A stretch of DNA of 8,705 bases from Clostridia bacterium (GTDB lineage: Bacteria; Bacillota_A; Clostridia; Christensenellales; Aristaeellaceae): the NCBI GenBank assembly GCA_017518705.1, contig JAFWUC010000039.1, forward strand, positions 1 through 8,705. Reading direction: 5' to 3'. Of the stretch, positions 5,970 to 8,705 are shown in pieces (position 1 is the stretch's first letter; every line of letters starts with the position of its first letter). The position numbers and the translations under genes are program-made. The notes under the pieces were generated by a model, which searched no databases, was not told where the DNA came from, and saw nothing but the letters and a program-made list of their open reading frames with translations.

Positions 5970-7301
5970 TCATTTGCCGCCGAACAGGTGCTTCTGCATA
6001 AGTATATACCTGACCGGCTCGTCCGCGTAGCACAGCGCGAACACCGCCAGCGTGGGCCACTTGAGCACCAGCCCCGAAACGCACACCAGCGGCAGTATCA
6101 TCGCCCACATGAACACTATCTCAAGCACAGTGCCGTATGTGGCGTCCCCCGCAGCGCGGAAGGTATCGTTCTGCGCCCAGTTGCCCATGCGGATTATGCC
6201 GAACAGCACGTATATGGCTATCATGCCGAACGCGAGAGTAAAGCTTTCCCCGCTCATGCCCATAAGCCTCAGTATCGGCGTATGCAGCGCGATCATGGCA
6301 ACTCCCAGCAGCGCGATAAAGCCCTGGCACAGGTACACCAGGCGCCACGCCCTGCCGTAAGCCACATCCTGGCGGCCCGCGCCCACTTCCGTGCCCACCA
6401 GCACCGAGGACGCGTTGGAAAAGCCGGCAAAGAACCCGATCACCAATCCTTCCAGCGTGCGGAACACCGCCAGCGCCGCGATAGCCTCCTCAGGCTGCCG
6501 CCCCAGCACCACGTTTATCACCATGTTTCCCACGCTAATCAGCACCTCGTTGCAGAGGATCGGGAAACACTTCTTAAGATACACTTTAACGAACTCAGCT
6601 CCCCAGCGGAAATGGCGCCTGACCGCCAGCAGGTATTTGTGCCCGGTCATGCGCGCGGCGATCAACACCACAAGGCAGCTCACCCCCTGGGAGATCACCG
6701 TAGCCGTGGCGGCGCCTTTTACCTTCATTTCCGGGAAACCCAGGTTGCCGAATATCAGCAGCCAGTTGAGCACCATGTTCGTTATCACGCCCACTACGGA
6801 GCCCCACAGGGGTATCCTGACCCGGCCCGTGCAGCGCAAAAGCGCCGCCATCGCCATGGAAAACACCATGAGCGGATATCCGAATCCCGCGATGCGCAGG
6901 TATTCCACGCCGATCCCCTGAATATGTTCCTTGTCCGTGTACAGGCGCATGACGGTCTCGGGAAAGCAGGTGGCCATCACGCCGAACAGTATGCCCACCG
7001 ACATCATGCAGCTCAGCGTCACGCCGTAAGACTTGTTGATCCCGTCGTCGTCCTTCGCGCCCCAGTACTGGGAGAAAAACAGCATGCCTCCGCCCATGAA
7101 TCCCTAGAACCCGGCGAACATCAGGGACGAAAACTGCGCGCACAGCCCCACCGCGCCCACTTCCGACTTTCCCAGGGACGAGATCATCATAGTGTCCACC
7201 ATGGAGCCGGTTGTGGTAAGCAGGTTCTGCAGCGCCACCGGCACCGCTATCACCGCTATTTTTTTCAGGAACGCTTTCCACGGATAGCGCGATCTTATCA
7301 T
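5970..7301 (-). pseudogene. MATE-family multidrug/cation antiporter gene, interrupted by in-frame TAG
   Basis: One continuous frame from ATG 7301 to TGA 5970 encodes a MATE (MatE/NorM/DinF-type) exporter of about 443 residues, the usual length. A TAG stop at codon 66 (plus-strand 7104-7106) breaks it. The piece before the stop (65 residues) holds the first helix with PVALQNLLTTTGSMVDTMMI and the LGKSEVGAVGL segment typical of MATE N-halves. The piece after begins GFMGGGMLFFSQYWGAKDDD and continues through the remaining helices, including the C-half copy (GNMVINVVLGR, then ALAVFRTLEGLVIGF). No frameshift is needed. GAGGT (plus-strand 7308-7312) supports the 7301 start. An ATG at 7097 just after the stop would give a 375-residue protein lacking the first helix, with no good ribosome binding site. 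Unless the stop is read through, or is a sequencing error, no full exporter is made. Confidence 0.8.
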
Positions 7302-7364
7302 ACGTTTACCTCAGTGCTCTCGTTCGCCGGAAAACCGGGCGCACGGCAGCCGCCACGTGTCCCT

Positions 7365-7376
7365 ATCCCGCGGGAT
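7365..7376. repeat. Perfect 12-bp palindrome in the divergent intergenic region
   Basis: ATCCCGCGGGAT is its own reverse complement. It lies just downstream of the likely start of the MATE transcript (predicted minus-strand -10 at 7391-7396), where a repressor operator would block transcription. The function is inferred only from position. Confidence 0.4.
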
Positions 7377-7382
7377 CCGGCA

Positions 7383-7418
7383 TATATCATAGTATATCAT
7401 ATATCGGCAGCAGAGCAA
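7383..7418 (-). promoter_or_regulatory. Candidate MATE promoter with AT-rich direct repeats
   Basis: On the minus strand TTGCTC (7413-7418) and TATACT (7391-7396) are spaced by 16 bp and could serve as -35 and -10 for the MATE cluster, giving a leader of about 80 bases. The same stretch holds two copies of TATATCATA on the plus strand (7383-7391 and 7393-7401), exactly 10 bp apart. Each copy offers a TATGAT -10 alternative. The AT-rich island stands out in GC-rich DNA. Confidence 0.4.
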
Positions 7419-7473
7419 CATCTTTTTTATCCCAGGTTTTCGCTTTTGCGGCAAAAACAGTTTGCCCGCAGCC

Positions 7474-7501
7474 TTGATTCTTAGCATTCGCAGCGTATAA
7501 T
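7474..7501 (+). promoter_or_regulatory. Sigma-A-type promoter of the thioesterase gene
   Basis: TTGATT at 7474-7479 and a consensus TATAAT at 7496-7501 are spaced by 16 bp. The expected transcription start is near 7508, only about 23 bases before the ATG at 7531, leaving just room for the ribosome binding site AAGGAGA at 7516-7522. Confidence 0.75.
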
Positions 7502-7516
7502 ACTGGCTATCAATCA

Positions 7517-7521
7517 AGGAG
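7517..7521 (+). promoter_or_regulatory. Ribosome binding site fixing the thioesterase start
   Basis: AGGAG ends 9 bases before the ATG at 7531. An in-frame ATG at 7522 directly abuts the motif, leaving no spacer, so it is unlikely to be the real start. Confidence 0.7.
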
Positions 7522-7530
7522 ATGGCATTC

Positions 7531-8253
7531 ATGATCTATTCGGAAAAAGTCTGCCCCCGGGTGGAAGATTTTGATCCAAGCGGAAATATGACGGTCCCGT
7601 CCGTGATCAGGGTCTTTGAGAACGTAGCCACCAACCATTCGCGCGCGGCAAACGACGACGTGCTCGACGGCAGCCTCAGGGGCATCGCGTGGGTGCTCAC
7701 CGCCTGGCAGGTGGATATCGTCCGCCTGCCCTCGCACACCGACGTCCTTACGGCGGAGACCTGGAGCGTGGGCACGGAGGTCTCGCCCGTTCGCTCTTAC
7801 CGCGACGCGCGGCTGCTGGACGAAAACGGAACCGAACTGGTCAAGGCGCGCATGACCTTCGTGCTGCTGGACAGGCAGACGGGGCGCGTTACAAAGCTTA
7901 CCCCCGAACTTATCAGCGCCTACAAACCGGAAATGAAAAGCCTGTTTGCCAATGACGGTGCCCGCCTGACGCTTCCTGAGAGTTATGAACACGAGCTTGC
8001 CGAGCGCGTGCGCAGAAGCGACATAGACTTTAACGGGCACGTGCATAACGTGGCGTATCTCGACTATGCCCTTGAACTGCTGCCTGATGAGGACTTCGCG
8101 CATGTGCGCAAAGTGCATATCGCCTACAAAGCGTCCTTAAAATACGGCGATACCGCGCTCGTAAAGGGCACCAAATGCGGGGACAGCTGGAAGATCGGCA
8201 TATTCAACGGGGACAAGCCGTATACCCTGCTCGAAATACAGACAGACTGCTGA
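7531..8253 (+). CDS. Acyl-ACP thioesterase (FatA/FatB-type, two hotdog domains)
   Basis: This 240-residue cytoplasmic enzyme is expected to hydrolyse acyl-ACP to free fatty acid. The N-terminal hotdog domain (about residues 1-130) shows the family pattern VIRVFENVATNHS, then GIAWVLTAWQVDIVRLPSHTDVLTAETWSVG (51-81). The C-terminal hotdog (about 155-238) carries the signature RRSDIDFNGHVHNVAYLDYALELLP (161-185), with N168 and H170 matching the catalytic N-x-H of FatA/FatB-type enzymes and D164/D166 nearby. The later I-x-Y...GD strand (IAYKASLKYGD, 197-207) is present, but Ser202 occupies the place where I expect Glu. Length fits bacterial members. Start ATG 7531 is preferred over the in-frame ATG at 7522. 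It has its own promoter and a terminator after it, so it is monocistronic and divergent from the MATE cluster. Chain-length preference cannot be told. Confidence 0.9.
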   Translation: MIYSEKVCPRVEDFDPSGNMTVPSVIRVFENVATNHSRAANDDVLDGSLRGIAWVLTAWQVDIVRLPSHTDVLTAETWSVGTEVSPVRSYRDARLLDENGTELVKARMTFVLLDRQTGRVTKLTPELISAYKPEMKSLFANDGARLTLPESYEHELAERVRRSDIDFNGHVHNVAYLDYALELLPDEDFAHVRKVHIAYKASLKYGDTALVKGTKCGDSWKIGIFNGDKPYTLLEIQTDC

Positions 8254-8301
8254 CGCGGGGGTCGGCACGCTCGCCTTTCCGCACAGCGCGGCTTATCATG
8301 C

Positions 8302-8334
8302 AAAAAGCGCCTCACCCTAAGGTGAAGCGCTTTT
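8302..8334. terminator. Bidirectional Rho-independent terminator between convergent genes
   Basis: GCGC+TCACC (8307-8316) pairs with GGTGA+GCGC (8321-8330) around the loop CTAA, with one C-A mismatch at 8311/8326. Flanking A and T runs give TTTT at 8331-8334 on the plus strand and TTTTT on the minus strand (8302-8306). It separates the thioesterase (stop 8253) from the minus-strand gene ending at 8353. Confidence 0.9.
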
Positions 8335-8352
8335 GATGTGTCCCGCGCGCGT

Positions 8353-8705
8353 TTACTCGGCTTCCGCCTCGGCGTATGGGTCGGGGGCAGGCAGCAGGTA
8401 GATCACTTCCGCTTCGCTGCCCTCGTATGTCAGCCTGAGCAGGCCATCCTCCTGCAGCTGCAGCGTCACCCTGCCGCCTTCGGCTTTAGCCGTCAGCGCG
8501 CCGTTCTCAAACGCGAACTCGACTATCTGACGCCCGAACAGCTTACCCGCCAGTGCCGCCTTGCCGTTCTCAATATATAAGGCGGTGTCGTCGCCTATCG
8601 CGGAAGAAAGTATCACGCTGCCTCCCGCCTGCACGCTGCGCACTGCGGGACGCTTGGATTTATCTTTCGCGCTGCCTACCTGTGTGAACTGCGCGCGCCA
8701 GAAAC
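8353..8705 (-). CDS. Uncharacterised beta-rich protein, 5' end beyond the window
   Basis: The frame ends in TAA at 8353-8355 and stays open through the right edge of the window, so about 116 C-terminal residues are visible and the start is missing. A GTG at 8643 is only an internal codon: upstream in-frame residues read FWRAQFTQVGSAKDKSKRPA. The visible part is a series of short beta-like strands (ALYIENGKAALAGKLFG, IVEFAFENGALTAKAEGG, VTLQLQEDGLLRLTYEG, EVIYLLPAPDPYAEAEAE), the style of small lipocalin-like secreted proteins or lipoproteins of Clostridia. With no N-terminus I cannot see a signal peptide. It converges on the thioesterase gene and shares the terminator at 8302-8334. I do not recognise the family with confidence. 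Confidence 0.75.
   Translation of the reverse strand, partial: FWRAQFTQVGSAKDKSKRPAVRSVQAGGSVILSSAIGDDTALYIENGKAALAGKLFGRQIVEFAFENGALTAKAEGGRVTLQLQEDGLLRLTYEGSEAEVIYLLPAPDPYAEAEAE

Noticed and set aside
5970..7106. Alternative genetic code (TGA and TAG read as Trp) to explain the MATE stops
   Set aside because: Several intact genes here end naturally in TGA and use TGG for Trp, and TAG read as Trp is not an established bacterial code. Two mutations are simpler.
7098..7301. The 65-residue N-terminal piece as a separate small membrane protein gene
   Set aside because: It continues in the same frame as the rest of the MATE protein and matches the MATE N-terminus; it is a fragment, not an independent gene.
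5661..7484. 607-codon open frame on the plus strand opposite the MATE gene
   Set aside because: Its product is His-, Arg- and Gln-rich with no domain pattern. It is the shadow of the MATE frame in GC-rich DNA, and the minus-strand frame has clear family sequence.

Overview
The window reads as GC-rich chromosomal DNA of a Clostridia-type (Bacillota) bacterium, probably a gut anaerobe. Evidence: strong AGGAGG-type ribosome binding sites, sigma-A-like TTG...-TATAAT promoters, compact Rho-independent terminators at most transcript ends, and gene families typical of such genomes (CUT1 sugar transporter, IMPase, MATE, FatA/B-like thioesterase, DUF3592). No species call is possible from sequence alone. 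I saw no tRNA, rRNA, CRISPR array, insertion sequence or phage gene.

Left part, plus strand (1-2782): the 3' end of a CUT1 carbohydrate ABC transporter operon, with a solute-binding protein cut by the window edge, then two permeases (MalF-like and MalG-like). A hairpin lies between the binding protein and the first permease, and a strong terminator closes the operon. No ATPase gene follows, so the ATPase is probably encoded elsewhere.

Middle, plus strand (2792-4823): two independently punctuated single genes. One encodes a two-helix membrane protein with a DUF3592-like loop and an unrecognised C-terminal domain. The other encodes an inositol-monophosphatase-family enzyme with a near-consensus promoter. 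Terminators with nearly the same stem sequence flank the IMPase gene.

Middle right, minus strand (4897-7301): a same-strand cluster read right to left. It holds a MATE-family multidrug/cation antiporter gene interrupted by an in-frame TAG, a small protein of unknown function, and a short-chain flavodoxin. The MATE frame ends in TGA but stays open for 26 further sensible codons. Both stops fall where Trp is plausible, so the gene looks like a recent pseudogene. The cluster converges on the IMPase gene and shares its terminator.

Right part (7302-8705): a divergent regulatory region with AT-rich direct repeats and a perfect palindrome, then a plus-strand acyl-ACP thioesterase, a bidirectional terminator, and the 3' end of a minus-strand gene of unknown function that runs off the window.

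Most of this is ordinary chromosomal content. I did not find a convincing new multi-gene system. The points most worth checking are the doubly interrupted MATE gene, the expression-balancing signals in the transporter operon, and the two unrecognised proteins.
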